The position numbers and the translations under genes were made by a program. A DNA stretch of 55,508 nt. Source: an uncultured Bacilli bacterium (lineage in GTDB: Bacteria; Bacillota_I; Bacilli_A; RF39; UBA660). Location of the stretch: NCBI GenBank assembly GCA_934086145.1, contig CAKOHV010000010.1, positions 1-55,508 on the forward strand, in the 5' to 3' direction. The notes under the pieces are model-generated. The model had not been told where the DNA came from and did not search any database. It worked only from the letters and a program-made list of their open reading frames with translations. Positions 42,290 through 51,942 of the stretch are shown one piece after another; within the stretch, counting starts at the first letter, position 1, and every line of letters starts with the position of its first letter.

Positions 42290-42493
42290 TTATTTTTTCT
42301 TTGTTAACTTTTTATTTAATTCACTTGCTTCAAATTCTTGATCAGCAGCTTGAATCAATTTACTTAAATAAGCCAATTTTTCTTCATTAGTTAAAGCTGA
42401 CTCAGCTTTTTCTTGGCTCGTAGTAATTTGTTTCTTTATTTCTAAAAGGCTTACCTTTTTATTTACTAAATTTGTTTGCTCATTACTTTCCAT
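42290..42493 (-). CDS. small protein coupled to the giant HD protein
   Basis: Protein of 67 residues from ATG 42493, very charged and helical (VSLLEIKKQITTSQEKAESA; NEEKLAYLSKLIQAADQEFE), ending in KKLTKKK. Family not recognised. It overlaps the end of the 1546-residue gene by 11 bases, with AGGTG nine bases before its start, so the two are translationally coupled and probably act together (inference). Confidence 0.75.
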   Translation of the reverse strand: MESNEQTNLVNKKVSLLEIKKQITTSQEKAESALTNEEKLAYLSKLIQAADQEFEASELNKKLTKKK

Positions 42494-45400
42494 GTTTAAT
42501 ATCACCTACATCAATTGCCGCATTATTTACCTTTGCTTCCTCAATTTCTTTGATACTTGAAGTTGCCCACGAAGCTATGAAACTTTGAATATCTTCAAGT
42601 TTTGTCATTCCACGTGTACTATGTCTAATCGTTCTTAAAACCTCTTGAGGTGTATAAGCTTGTAATAATTCTCCTATAATATCATCACATTGATAATCTT
42701 GTAAATCTTGAAGAGCATAAGTTTCTTGAAGCGACGAAGCAAACTTAATCAATTGCTTTGAAATACCATATTTTAAGAAATTTTGATTCAATCTTGCCTT
42801 ATTAATAAATCTTGTTCGATCAAGCGCATCAGCATCTTTTAAAACTTCAGCCATCTCTCTTACTTTATCCATCTTTTCAGTTGGTATACCATTTGCTTTG
42901 GCAATATTAACAAATGATTCATCAATTAATTTATAATTTCTTGGAAGAGAATGAAATTCTATTATTGTCTTAATTATAGCCAAATCTTCCGATGAATATG
43001 TACCTTTTAGTTTTTCAACAGCAATTTTAGCACTTTCCTTAGCATATGGTTCATTAACATCCGTTTCCCTACCAACATCGTGATACTTAGCACAAACCAT
43101 GACTAAATCTAAATCATGTTTATTTTGAACAACCGCTTTTCCAACTAAAGCTGAGTACAACACAACATTTTTAATATGTCTTTGCCCATTCAATTTCAAA
43201 TTTTCATTAATTTTTTCATCTTTAATTTCATTTTCAAATCTAACAATATTAGTTGACAAACCACCATCCTCTAATTGTTTTAAAACATCAGAAGAAGATA
43301 ACTGTATTTCACAAGTTCCCGGATTCATAGTAGAAACATCACTCTGCTTATATTGTCTTTCATTTCCATTAACATTATTAATCACTGTCAAAAGAGAATC
43401 TTTACTCATTTTAAATTTCATTTTTAATTCAAGAATTTCATTTAAAGCAGCACTAATATTAAAAGAAGATTCAGATGAAGAAACTCCACCATGACGTTCG
43501 TTATCATACTTTTCTTTTTCATTTTTAACAACTTTTTCCAATTCATTGATACATTCTAAAGCTATATCAGGTTCTGTCGAATATATTTTTTTTACTACTC
43601 CTATAATTTCTCCAACAACACTATCAGCCAATTGCTCATGTTTGGGAAAATATTTTTTAGATATATTTAAATGATATGTTCTATTTCCAGCATAATTACT
43701 TTCATAATCTGTTACAATTTCTTTTATCAATTTACTATTAAAAGTAGTCTTAAATTCATTTAATTTACCTTGAATTATTTCAATTTGTGATTTAGCTATT
43801 TTTTCTCTTTCAACAACCATAATTGGTAAAGGTTTTCTAACGCCATCAACTACTGTCGAAAAATCTGCTGCTGCTTTTTTTACTGATTCCCATTGCCTCA
43901 TCGCTTCTGGATCATTTAAACGGTCCTCAAAATTATCAACAAAATAAACTATATAAGAAGGTTGTTTTTTAAATACCTTTCCACCAGAAATATTTCTTCT
44001 TTCCCACACAGTTTCATTATGTGTATGTCTAGTATAATCCAACTCATCATCCGGTAACAAATACATTGATGAAAAATACGAATCAATATTGTAACTATCA
44101 TTCGACGAATGAGAACCCAAATCATAAGGTCCCGATAATTGCAATGCTCCTGGCTCATAATCTGTAAAACCAAAGCAACAATATTTTACCTCCGCTGTTC
44201 CGAGATTTTTTTCACCTACATAGCTACAACAACATCCATGTGAAGCAATTTGATTGATATTCCAACTTGCATAATAATCATCAGGTTCATCCATTGCAGA
44301 ATAAGCACCAATTGAAGTAATCATCATTCTACATTTTTTCTTACCATCGTGTCCGGCAGCTAAATAGATATCTAAATCTTGTTCACCCTTAACCTCACTT
44401 ATAACCCTATCTTCTTCAACCGGTTTTGTCAAAGATTTATTAAATTCCTGCGTAAACAAATTTTTCAATTTTGCTTCATAAGTAACCATTAAATCAGGTT
44501 TGACAACAAAGTTTGGATTAATGTGTTCTAAATAATATTTCAAAACTTCAACATTATTTATATCAATAATTTTTTTCATATTTTGAAGTAAAGCAAACTG
44601 AGACTTACTTTCTTCATCAAGAGAATCAAACGCCCTACTTCCTAGACTTTTACCATATAAATCTACTAAATTTATGGCCTTTTCTAAAGAAATACCATAA
44701 ACTTTTTCAAAATAAGCTAATTTTAAACTACATAAAGTATTTTTCTTTATAAGTTTTTCTATATATTTTTCTCTTACTTCATCTATATTTTTTAACTCAT
44801 CATAACTAGAAATGTCCAAATGGTTATCCGTAATTAATAAATAAATTAAATTATCTTTTTCTTCTTGCGTTAAATCATGATCTTTTATAGATTCAAATAA
44901 ATTTATATAATCACTTGCATTTACGTTATATAATGCTTTTTCTAAAACAGGAATCCATTCTAGTCCATCCTTATATCTGTTAACAAATTCATATATTAAA
45001 TTTGCCTTGAATGGAAACTTTGAAGATAATTCTATAATTTTTTCTTGTAAATTAGGATAACATGATAATATTTCAAACTGTGTTTCATCAAAATGATTAA
45101 CAATTTCATCAGCCAAAAAATCAAGATTTAACACATTAATAATTTCATTGTTATGAATCCATAGTTTACGAACTTTTTTTAAAGAAACAATCGTATTATG
45201 GTCAAGATAATTTGGCCACTTAGATTCATCAACCTGTATAAAAAATTTAAACAAAACTTGCTTTTCTAAAGTCAGTAAAGAAAAGCCAGAATTTATTGCC
45301 ATATCAATTAAATTTAAGATTTTATCAGGATCAGTCACTTTAAGAAACCTTAAATGAGCAGGTACCTTAGCAATAATTCTTTTCATAATTTCATAATTAG

Positions 45401-47123
45401 AGTACAACCTAGAGATTGAATCATAAAAACTTTCTACTTCATATCCACAAGACAATGCCAGATTACATAACTCATCATACTTTATTTGATCTTCTACACT
45501 ACATTGTTCAATTAGAGATGGTTTTAGTGGAATTGCTTTTTTCATAATATCATAATTAGAATTACAATAATTATAAGCACTTATAAATGCAGAATTTGGT
45601 AAGAAACCGCTATCTAAGGCAATTTTACATATTTCATTTCGTACATCAACAGGTAACGTATAGTCAAAATTAACTTTTTCTAAATAATTCGGATATTTTC
45701 TAACCATAATTTTAGCTGTTTCTATACCATAACCAAATATTGTATCTTCAAATTTTGGTTCATATCCTCTATCTATGGCAAGCAACCCTAAAGAATCTAT
45801 TTCACGTCTTGATAATTTTTCACTCAAAAAATTTATATATTCAGGATTGTTATAAACTATTTTTTTCATTACATCAAAACTATCAGTAAAAAAACTAATA
45901 TAATCTTTTAATTCATAGCATCTATCAATCAAAAAATTATAAAGTTTTTCACCATACTCATTACCATGAATGGTAATTTCGTTTAATTTTTTACCTCTAT
46001 TCAACAAATATATTATCGCTGTATCTGTAAAAAACAAAGGGTTTTCAACGCCGTTGAAACAACTTTCTACAAGCTCCCCTTTAAAACCATTTTTTATTGC
46101 AATTTCTAATAATTCCTCTTCGTTTGATACATAATTCATAATTTTATTTATCAGCTCAGGCTTTTCAGCTATAAGAATTTTCATTATATCAAAACTAGTT
46201 CTAAATTCAGGATTTTGTTCCATATCATCTAACGTTGGAACATACCCATTACCTAACGCTAAACGTACATAATCTTTAAAATTATCTGCTGTTGCATGAT
46301 TAATGTATTTAATAGCTTCAGGATTTGATTGAAGTAATATTTGAACAATTTTTGGACTATCTTGAATAAATTTACTACCTAAGTCACCAATTTGTGGAAC
46401 ATACCCTATACTTAATGCAAGCATAGAAAACTCTTCTATTTTGTTCATACCATAATCTCCAGGTCCATGTATTTCATAATCCGCAATTCTTATCATTTCT
46501 GGGTCTAATTTTATCAACTTAGAAAAAAGTATATAATTTTTCTTTAGTCCATCTCCTACTAAATAACCATCAGGAAAATAGCCTTGTTTAAATGCCTCTA
46601 TCCATATTGGTTCAAACAATGGATTATCTTCCTTTATAGCCATTAGTAACTTTGGTCTTATTTTTATAATTACTCGCTGGGCTTCAACATCTCCTATCAA
46701 AACTGAGCTCTTAACAAGTTCTTCAGAATCATAAATATCAAGAAGCTTCTTAGCCAATTCTGGATTTCTTAATACCTTACTTTCTTCTAAAAATTCTAGT
46801 GTTGGAACAAATCCCAGATCTAATCCCATTATAAACAATTTACTATTTGAGAAGTCTTTATTAAAAGTATAGTTTTCTAACCATTTAAAAAATAACTCTT
46901 TAAATTCATTATTATCAAGCTCTTGAGTAAAGCGTTCTAAAACATTATCAATATACCTTTTATCAGAAAAACCAAAGGTATCATACATATTATTTTTTAA
47001 ACTTTGCCTCTCAAAAAGTTCTACTAATAAAAACTCATAATTTTTTTGTTCAAACAATTTAATAATCTTATTATAACGTTTTCTTTCATTACTGAACAAG
47101 TTGCCTAGTAGCTTATTTTTCAT
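42483..47123 (-). CDS. giant repeat protein with C-terminal HD phosphohydrolase domain
   Basis: Protein of 1546 residues without signal peptide or membrane segment. About 1-620 is a run of helical repeats of about 70-75 residues with the recurrent form LAL-x-x-GY-x-P followed by I-M-K-x-I-x-x-x-P (for example KEICKIALDSGF-type and NYDIMKKAI-type units). About 620-900 is helical and unrecognised. About 925-1130 is a Cys/His-rich domain (GHDGKKKCRMM, ASHGCCCSYVG, KYCCFGFTDYEPG, RHTHNE). About 1150-1300 is coiled. About 1310-1450 is an HD domain: QRHIKN, AKYHDVGRE, EFHSLPRN and LKDADALDR, likely metal-dependent phosphohydrolase. Its substrate is unknown. Own promoter; coupled small partner downstream. 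Confidence 0.85.
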   Translation of the reverse strand: MKNKLLGNLFSNERKRYNKIIKLFEQKNYEFLLVELFERQSLKNNMYDTFGFSDKRYIDNVLERFTQELDNNEFKELFFKWLENYTFNKDFSNSKLFIMGLDLGFVPTLEFLEESKVLRNPELAKKLLDIYDSEELVKSSVLIGDVEAQRVIIKIRPKLLMAIKEDNPLFEPIWIEAFKQGYFPDGYLVGDGLKKNYILFSKLIKLDPEMIRIADYEIHGPGDYGMNKIEEFSMLALSIGYVPQIGDLGSKFIQDSPKIVQILLQSNPEAIKYINHATADNFKDYVRLALGNGYVPTLDDMEQNPEFRTSFDIMKILIAEKPELINKIMNYVSNEEELLEIAIKNGFKGELVESCFNGVENPLFFTDTAIIYLLNRGKKLNEITIHGNEYGEKLYNFLIDRCYELKDYISFFTDSFDVMKKIVYNNPEYINFLSEKLSRREIDSLGLLAIDRGYEPKFEDTIFGYGIETAKIMVRKYPNYLEKVNFDYTLPVDVRNEICKIALDSGFLPNSAFISAYNYCNSNYDIMKKAIPLKPSLIEQCSVEDQIKYDELCNLALSCGYEVESFYDSISRLYSNYEIMKRIIAKVPAHLRFLKVTDPDKILNLIDMAINSGFSLLTLEKQVLFKFFIQVDESKWPNYLDHNTIVSLKKVRKLWIHNNEIINVLNLDFLADEIVNHFDETQFEILSCYPNLQEKIIELSSKFPFKANLIYEFVNRYKDGLEWIPVLEKALYNVNASDYINLFESIKDHDLTQEEKDNLIYLLITDNHLDISSYDELKNIDEVREKYIEKLIKKNTLCSLKLAYFEKVYGISLEKAINLVDLYGKSLGSRAFDSLDEESKSQFALLQNMKKIIDINNVEVLKYYLEHINPNFVVKPDLMVTYEAKLKNLFTQEFNKSLTKPVEEDRVISEVKGEQDLDIYLAAGHDGKKKCRMMITSIGAYSAMDEPDDYYASWNINQIASHGCCCSYVGEKNLGTAEVKYCCFGFTDYEPGALQLSGPYDLGSHSSNDSYNIDSYFSSMYLLPDDELDYTRHTHNETVWERRNISGGKVFKKQPSYIVYFVDNFEDRLNDPEAMRQWESVKKAAADFSTVVDGVRKPLPIMVVEREKIAKSQIEIIQGKLNEFKTTFNSKLIKEIVTDYESNYAGNRTYHLNISKKYFPKHEQLADSVVGEIIGVVKKIYSTEPDIALECINELEKVVKNEKEKYDNERHGGVSSSESSFNISAALNEILELKMKFKMSKDSLLTVINNVNGNERQYKQSDVSTMNPGTCEIQLSSSDVLKQLEDGGLSTNIVRFENEIKDEKINENLKLNGQRHIKNVVLYSALVGKAVVQNKHDLDLVMVCAKYHDVGRETDVNEPYAKESAKIAVEKLKGTYSSEDLAIIKTIIEFHSLPRNYKLIDESFVNIAKANGIPTEKMDKVREMAEVLKDADALDRTRFINKARLNQNFLKYGISKQLIKFASSLQETYALQDLQDYQCDDIIGELLQAYTPQEVLRTIRHSTRGMTKLEDIQSFIASWATSSIKEIEEAKVNNAAIDVGDIKHGK

Positions 47124-47150
47124 CTATAATCACCATACTCTATCATATTT

Positions 47151-47179
47151 ATTATATATATACATATTGGCAACGTCAA
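47151..47179 (-). promoter_or_regulatory. sigma-A promoter of the giant HD protein
   Basis: Minus strand TTGACG (47179-47174), 17-base spacer, TATAAT (47156-47151), 28 bases before the start codon. Confidence 0.85.
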
Positions 47180-47213
47180 TATCTTCGCAAAAAGCAATAA
47201 AAAGCCAAGCAAC

Positions 47214-47240
47214 AAAAAAGACACCTTCAATCAGATGTCA
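47214..47240 (-). terminator. terminator of the nrnA-like gene
   Basis: Minus strand GACATC pairs with GGTGTC (one G-U) around eight bases, followed by TTTTTTG. Sits between this gene and the next promoter. Confidence 0.6.
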
Positions 47241-47255
47241 TTGTTACAAAAAAAG

Positions 47256-48230
47256 CTAAATATTAGCTTTTAAACTTTCTTGGTATTCTTCACAAATTTT
47301 ATCTAAATCATCTATTAACTTCGTAATATCTTCTTTATTTTTTGTTCGAACTCCTGAAGCCATCTTATGACCACCACCGCCATAATTACTTGCTGCTTCA
47401 TTAATAACTGGTCCTTTACTTCGAATATTGACCTTATAAATATCATTTTTTTCATCATAAGTAACAAAGGTCCAGACATAAACATCTTTAATATTACTAA
47501 AATCATTAATCATATTAGAAGGTGTGGCAGGATCAACATTATATTTTTTTAAGATTGCTGAATCAATATTTATATAAGCCAAACCATGTGGTGTTATAGT
47601 TAAATTTTCTGATAAATATCCATGAAATTTTATTTCTTCAATTGGTCTTTCATACAAATAACTATACAAATGGGTAAAATCTATTTGCGTTTTTTTAATC
47701 AATTCTGCAACTAAGTAAAAGGTTTTAGCCGTTGTATAAGAAATTAAGAAACGATCACTATCAGATACGACTCCTAAATACAAATTCTCCGCAATTTTTC
47801 GATCATATTTTAAAGGTGTACTAAGCAATAATTCAATAATCATTTGACAAGTACTAGATGAAGTTTCATCAACCCAATCACATTCACCAAAAACCTCTTC
47901 TGATGGATGGTGATCAATTTTAAAAATTTCAGTAAAAGCATCCTTATCTACGCCATCAATTCGTGAAGTATTAGGGACATCACAAGCAATCAAAAGACTA
48001 CTTTTATCAAATGTCGTTTCATCAATTCGATCTAAAATACCATAATATTTAAACTTAGCAACACTAGTTCCTACTGCATAAACTTCTTTTTTAGGAAAAG
48101 TTAATTTTATTGAATCACGAAGAGCAATTTGACTAGCTATCGCATCTGGATCAGGACTAGTATGACGAGCAATAACAATAATATCATACTGCTTTATTTT
48201 CCTGTAAATCCTTTTTAAAGTTAAATTCAT
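47256..48230 (-). CDS. nrnA: DHH/DHHA1 phosphoesterase (NrnA-like)
   Basis: Cytosolic bifunctional oligoribonuclease/pAp-phosphatase family, 324 residues (normal about 310-320). DHH motifs in order: HTSPDPDAIASQIAL (motif I), ACDVPNTSRID (II), FKIDHHPSEE (III, the DHH), SSSTCQMIIELLL, and GVVSDSDRF (IV). The C-terminal DHHA1 part ends with GGGGHKMASGVRT. NrnA degrades 2-5-base RNAs and 3'-phosphoadenosine phosphate. Related DHH enzymes act on cyclic dinucleotides, so the substrate is not fixed by sequence alone. ATG 48230 follows GATGAGG. It lies 19 bases after ackA. Confidence 0.9.
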   Translation of the reverse strand: MNLTLKRIYRKIKQYDIIVIARHTSPDPDAIASQIALRDSIKLTFPKKEVYAVGTSVAKFKYYGILDRIDETTFDKSSLLIACDVPNTSRIDGVDKDAFTEIFKIDHHPSEEVFGECDWVDETSSSTCQMIIELLLSTPLKYDRKIAENLYLGVVSDSDRFLISYTTAKTFYLVAELIKKTQIDFTHLYSYLYERPIEEIKFHGYLSENLTITPHGLAYINIDSAILKKYNVDPATPSNMINDFSNIKDVYVWTFVTYDEKNDIYKVNIRSKGPVINEAASNYGGGGHKMASGVRTKNKEDITKLIDDLDKICEEYQESLKANI

Positions 48231-48249
48231 CACACTAACCTCATCCTTA

Positions 48250-49431
48250 CTATTTATTAATTAATTCATATGTGTCTTCAGCAATCATTAATTCTTCATT
48301 TGTTGGAACAACATATACTTTAGCTGTTGAATCATCAGCTGAAATTTCTGCGATTTCTCCACGAGTATTATTTTTAACATTATCAATCTTAATACCTAAA
48401 CATGCTAATTTTTCACCAATCATTTCTCTAACTGGAATAGCATTTTCACCAAGACCGGCTGTAAAACATAGGATATCAATTCCACCAAGTTCTACATAAT
48501 ACATAGCTATATAATCAACAACAGTTTTTACATATTTAGCAATAGCCAACTTACATCTTTCATTACCATCTAATAAGCCTTGATAAACATCACGGAAATC
48601 ATTAGAAACACCACTTAAACCTAAGAAACCAGATTTTTTATTTAAATCATTAACTACTTCAGCAGCACTCTTACCTTCTTTTAAAGATACAAAGTTAACA
48701 ATTGATGGATCAATATCACCACTACGTGTTCCCATCATGATTCCAGCAAGTGGTGTAAAGCCCATTGATGTATCAACACATTTACCATCAACTACAGCAG
48801 ATAAACTTCCTCCACTACCTAAATGACAAATAATAGCTTTATATTTATCAGTTCCTAATAATTTAGGTATTTGCTTACTTATATAGCAATGACTAGTTCC
48901 ATGAAAGCCATACTTTCTTACTTTATAATCCGTATACCATTCATAAGGTACTGGATACATATATTCAGTTGGTTGCATAGTTTGATGGAAGGCCGTATCA
49001 AAAACAGCTACCATTGGCACATTTGGTAATGCCGCTGCAACAGCTTCGATGCCTAAGACATTAGCAGGATTATGTAATGGTGCAAGTTCTGAATAAGTAC
49101 GTAAGTTTTCTAAGACTTCATCATTTATAATAACTGATCTATTATATTTATCTCCCCCATGTACAATACGATGTCCAGTTGCTCCAATTTCATCAAGTGA
49201 TTTAACTATTCCCAATTTTACTAAACGGTCAAGTAAAATTTCTACAGCTATCGTATGATTAGGCATTGCAACTTCTTCATATATTTTTTCTCCATTATAT
49301 TTTATGTTAAAGAAACTACCATCTAAAGTAACTCTTTCAAAGTAACCAGAAGCAATTAACTCTTTATTATCCATTTCAAATAAGCTAAACTTAAGTGAAC
49401 TGCTTCCGCAATTTACAGACATTATTTTCAC
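48250..49431 (-). CDS. ackA: acetate kinase (copy 1)
   Basis: Interconverts acetyl phosphate plus ADP with acetate plus ATP. Of 393 residues (normal). Motifs: VNCGSSSLKFSLF (signature 1), GHRIVHGG, APLHNPANVLG, FDTAFHQTM (Asp/His of the active site), YGFHGTSHCYI, HLGSGGS (phosphate loop), MGTRSGDIDPSI (signature 2, canonical) and FTAGLGEN. GTG 49431 is chosen as start: AGAAGG lies seven bases upstream and the next residues are MKIMSVNCGSS; a TTG at 49452 contains that site. Own promoter at 49455-49483. The second copy lies just upstream. No pta in the window. Confidence 0.95.
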   Translation of the reverse strand: MKIMSVNCGSSSLKFSLFEMDNKELIASGYFERVTLDGSFFNIKYNGEKIYEEVAMPNHTIAVEILLDRLVKLGIVKSLDEIGATGHRIVHGGDKYNRSVIINDEVLENLRTYSELAPLHNPANVLGIEAVAAALPNVPMVAVFDTAFHQTMQPTEYMYPVPYEWYTDYKVRKYGFHGTSHCYISKQIPKLLGTDKYKAIICHLGSGGSLSAVVDGKCVDTSMGFTPLAGIMMGTRSGDIDPSIVNFVSLKEGKSAAEVVNDLNKKSGFLGLSGVSNDFRDVYQGLLDGNERCKLAIAKYVKTVVDYIAMYYVELGGIDILCFTAGLGENAIPVREMIGEKLACLGIKIDNVKNNTRGEIAEISADDSTAKVYVVPTNEELMIAEDTYELINK

Positions 49432-49454
49432 AAAATAACCTTCTTTCTCCAATA

Positions 49455-49483
49455 ATTATACTATTTTTCTTAAATTCATACAA
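49455..49483 (-). promoter_or_regulatory. promoter of ackA copy 1
   Basis: Minus strand TTGTAT (49483-49478), 17-base spacer, TATAAT (49460-49455). It follows the copy 2 terminator, so the tandem kinases can be expressed separately. Confidence 0.75.
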
Positions 49484-49486
49484 GAA

Positions 49487-49507
49487 AAAAGACTAAACTA
49501 GTCTTTT
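49487..49507 (-). terminator. terminator of ackA copy 2
   Basis: AAAAGACTA and TAGTCTTTT arms around three bases, overlapping the stop codon, with TTTTTTC following on the minus strand. Confidence 0.75.
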
Positions 49508-50691
49508 GCTAAATCGTAAGTATCACGAGCTATCATTAACTCTTCATCAGTTGCAATTACATAACAATCAATCTTAGAATCTTTTAAAGTAATCTTACCT
49601 TCCTTACCCTTACGAGTCATCATTTCTTCATTAGCTTTTTCATCAAGTTTAATACCTAATGCTTTTAATTTAGTTAAAGTTTCACGACGGATTATTGGGT
49701 CGTTTTCACCACCACCAGCTGTAAAGACAATTCCATCAACTTTACCTTCTAATTTTACATAATACTTAGCAATATAATCAACAATACGATTTGTATACAT
49801 ATCAAAGGCTAATAATACTTTTTCTTCTTTGGCTTCATAAGCACGGTCTAAGTCTCTTAAATCACTCATTCCGGCAATTCCTTGTAAGCCACTTTCACGG
49901 TTTAACATATCACCAATTTTTTCTGTTGAATAACCAGTTTTCTTACTAACATATTCTATCATTGAATAATCGATATCACCACATCTATTACCCATCATTA
50001 AACCAGCATTTGGAGTAAAGCCCATTGATGTATCAATACAAATTCCATCTTTGATAGCACTAATACTTGCTCCATTACCAATATGGCAAATAATTAAGTT
50101 TGGTTTTTTATTATTTAGTCTTTCTTTCATTGCTTCTGTAATAAATTTATGACTTAAGCCATGAAAGCCATACTTTCTTACATCATATTTTACATACCAC
50201 TCATAAGGTACTGGATATAAATAAGTCGAATCTTTCATCGTTTGATGGAAAGCTGTATCAAAACAAGCAACATTTACTGAACCTGGAATAGCTTCCATGA
50301 AAGCGGCAGCTCCTGTTAAGTTAGCTGGATTATGTAAAGGAGCTAAAGAAGATATCTCTGATATTTCTCTCATAACTCGCTTATCTAAAACAACGCTCTT
50401 TGAATATTTATTGCCACCATGAACTACACGATGTCCAACTGCCTTAATTTCATCCAATGAACTGATAATTTTATTATCAACTAATTCTTTTAATAAAATA
50501 TTTATTGCTTCAGCATGATCTGGAATAATGGCATCTTTTTCGATTTTTTCGCCACCTATTCTAATACTATACATAGAACCTGATAGCCCAATTCGTTCAA
50601 CATTGCCTTTCATTAATAATTTTTCTTCTGGCATTTCATATAAACGAAATTTTAACGTTGAACTACCTGCATTCACACACAATATTTTCAT
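49498..50691 (-). CDS. ackA: acetate kinase family protein (copy 2)
   Basis: Second acetokinase, 397 residues, complete: VNAGSSTLKFRLY, GHRVVHGG, APLHNPANLTG, FDTAFHQTM, YGFHGLSHKFI, HIGNGAS. It differs from copy 1 in signature 2: MGNRCGDIDYSM instead of MGTRSGDIDP, with Tyr in place of the conserved Pro, and FTAGGGEN instead of FTAGLGEN. The differences affect the region near the acyl-phosphate site, so a different acyl substrate (for instance propionate) or altered kinetics is possible; this is inference. The start ATG follows GAGGTG. It is not a recent duplicate, since many positions differ. Confidence 0.93.
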   Translation of the reverse strand: MKILCVNAGSSTLKFRLYEMPEEKLLMKGNVERIGLSGSMYSIRIGGEKIEKDAIIPDHAEAINILLKELVDNKIISSLDEIKAVGHRVVHGGNKYSKSVVLDKRVMREISEISSLAPLHNPANLTGAAAFMEAIPGSVNVACFDTAFHQTMKDSTYLYPVPYEWYVKYDVRKYGFHGLSHKFITEAMKERLNNKKPNLIICHIGNGASISAIKDGICIDTSMGFTPNAGLMMGNRCGDIDYSMIEYVSKKTGYSTEKIGDMLNRESGLQGIAGMSDLRDLDRAYEAKEEKVLLAFDMYTNRIVDYIAKYYVKLEGKVDGIVFTAGGGENDPIIRRETLTKLKALGIKLDEKANEEMMTRKGKEGKITLKDSKIDCYVIATDEELMIARDTYDLAKD

Positions 50692-50720
50692 AAATTCACC
50701 TCTTACTTAAGATAATACCA

Positions 50721-50748
50721 AAAAAAAGATAGAATAGCTATCTTTTTT
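50721..50748 (-). terminator. terminator of the 60-residue gene
   Basis: AAAAAAGATAG and CTATCTTTTTT arms around AATAG, overlapping the stop codon, with a T-run on the minus strand. It separates this gene from ackA copy 2. Confidence 0.8.
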
Positions 50749-50929
50749 ATTTACTTTCCGAGTTCTTATGCCTTTTTATTTGCATTTCTTCATCAATAGT
50801 TCTTTTATTACTTCCCGACAAATTATATCCATATTCATTCATTAGTTCATATCTTTTTTTATCAAGTGAACTTAATTTTTCAATATCACAACTTTTATAA
50901 TAGTAATCAATTGATCTTCTTGTATGCAT
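50747..50929 (-). CDS. small hypothetical protein
   Basis: Protein of 60 residues from ATG 50929 (MHTRRSIDYYYKSCDIEKLS), with GGGTG five bases upstream. In-frame alternatives are ATG 50941 and TTG 50956, both with poorer sites. Basic, with a KKRYELMNEYGYNLS helix and a charged end (EEMQIKRHKNSESK). No family recognised. It is 39 bases after the zincin gene on the same strand and ahead of a clear terminator, which supports it being a real last gene of a transcript. Confidence 0.6.
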   Translation of the reverse strand: MHTRRSIDYYYKSCDIEKLSSLDKKRYELMNEYGYNLSGSNKRTIDEEMQIKRHKNSESK

Positions 50930-50968
50930 TATATCACCCATTACTATTATGACCAAAAAGCTATTTTT

Positions 50969-51922
50969 CTATACTAACAATATCAGTGATTTAGTATCAG
51001 CTTTAAAATTAGTTCCTTCATTAAATAAATTAATTTGCTCAGTAACTTTTGGTAAAATATCAAAAGTATCTTCAGCTTTTGCTTTAATTAATATATTAGT
51101 ATTACTTCTTAAAGATTCAGCTGACAAGCCTTCATTAATACCTTCATACTCGACTTTAAACATTTCATAATCATTAGCATAATGATATTTTTTTAGTAAA
51201 TCAAAAAAATGATCATTATCCATTAAGTTTCTATAAACTCCTGTCATTAATGGATAACCTGATGCCACAATTTTTTTATCAGTAGATAATTCATTTAAAA
51301 AATTCTTTACAAAATCATAATCAATTTTTTCTGCTTCTAAATTTTTAAGAGATTGTAAAACTCTATTTTCTACGTTTATCGTTGCAAATTCATTAAAACC
51401 AAGATCAGCAAAAGTCATAAAATTAGTATTTTTATCAACTTTAATCGTTGAAAAACCCAAACGTAGTGTAACTTGTTTATCATCTTCACTTATAACTCTA
51501 CCTTCTAATCCTTCTAAGCCATGGGATATTTCATGAGCCAAATTTAAAACATCACTCACATATTTTCTTCTTACATAAAGAATATTAGGTATTGCACCTA
51601 TAAATTTATTATCCTTATTATATCTGAAATCCCATCTCATTTGAGGTAGCGGAGCAAGATAATAACCTAACCACTTTTCCTCTGGTAATATTTTTTTAAA
51701 CGCTTCTCTATAATCAACATAACTTTCACATTCATAGATATTTAAAGAAAAAATAAACTTATTTATCTTTTCAAAAATTTCTGGTCCAAAAGTTAAATAA
51801 TATCCAAGCAAAACAATAACTAACTTAGAAGTAACTGAGTAATCATAATTTTTATCTTTATTATAAGCATTAACTATCTTTATTATATCTCCTATTACCT
51901 CATTTATTAAAACATAATCCAT
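50969..51922 (-). CDS. zinc metallopeptidase-like protein
   Basis: Protein of 317 residues with a gluzincin-type motif LAHEISHGLEG (HExxH) near residue 130 and, further on, LGFNEFATINVENR near 173, whose Glu could be the third zinc ligand as in M3-like peptidases. A helical N-terminal part (DYVLINEVIGDIIKIVNAYN) and a PQMRWDFRYN stretch precede the motif. No signal peptide, so probably cytosolic. Close family not recognised; shorter than oligoendopeptidase F. The start ATG follows GGGGGAT. It lies 20 bases after thiI, so probably the same operon. Confidence 0.78.
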   Translation of the reverse strand: MDYVLINEVIGDIIKIVNAYNKDKNYDYSVTSKLVIVLLGYYLTFGPEIFEKINKFIFSLNIYECESYVDYREAFKKILPEEKWLGYYLAPLPQMRWDFRYNKDNKFIGAIPNILYVRRKYVSDVLNLAHEISHGLEGLEGRVISEDDKQVTLRLGFSTIKVDKNTNFMTFADLGFNEFATINVENRVLQSLKNLEAEKIDYDFVKNFLNELSTDKKIVASGYPLMTGVYRNLMDNDHFFDLLKKYHYANDYEMFKVEYEGINEGLSAESLRSNTNILIKAKAEDTFDILPKVTEQINLFNEGTNFKADTKSLILLV

Positions 51923-51942
51923 AATATCCCCCTTTTTATAAT

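Noticed and set aside
50941..51170. Plus-strand frame over the end of the zincin gene
   Set aside because: Antisense to the peptidase gene; the translation has no recognisable pattern and no ribosome-binding site.
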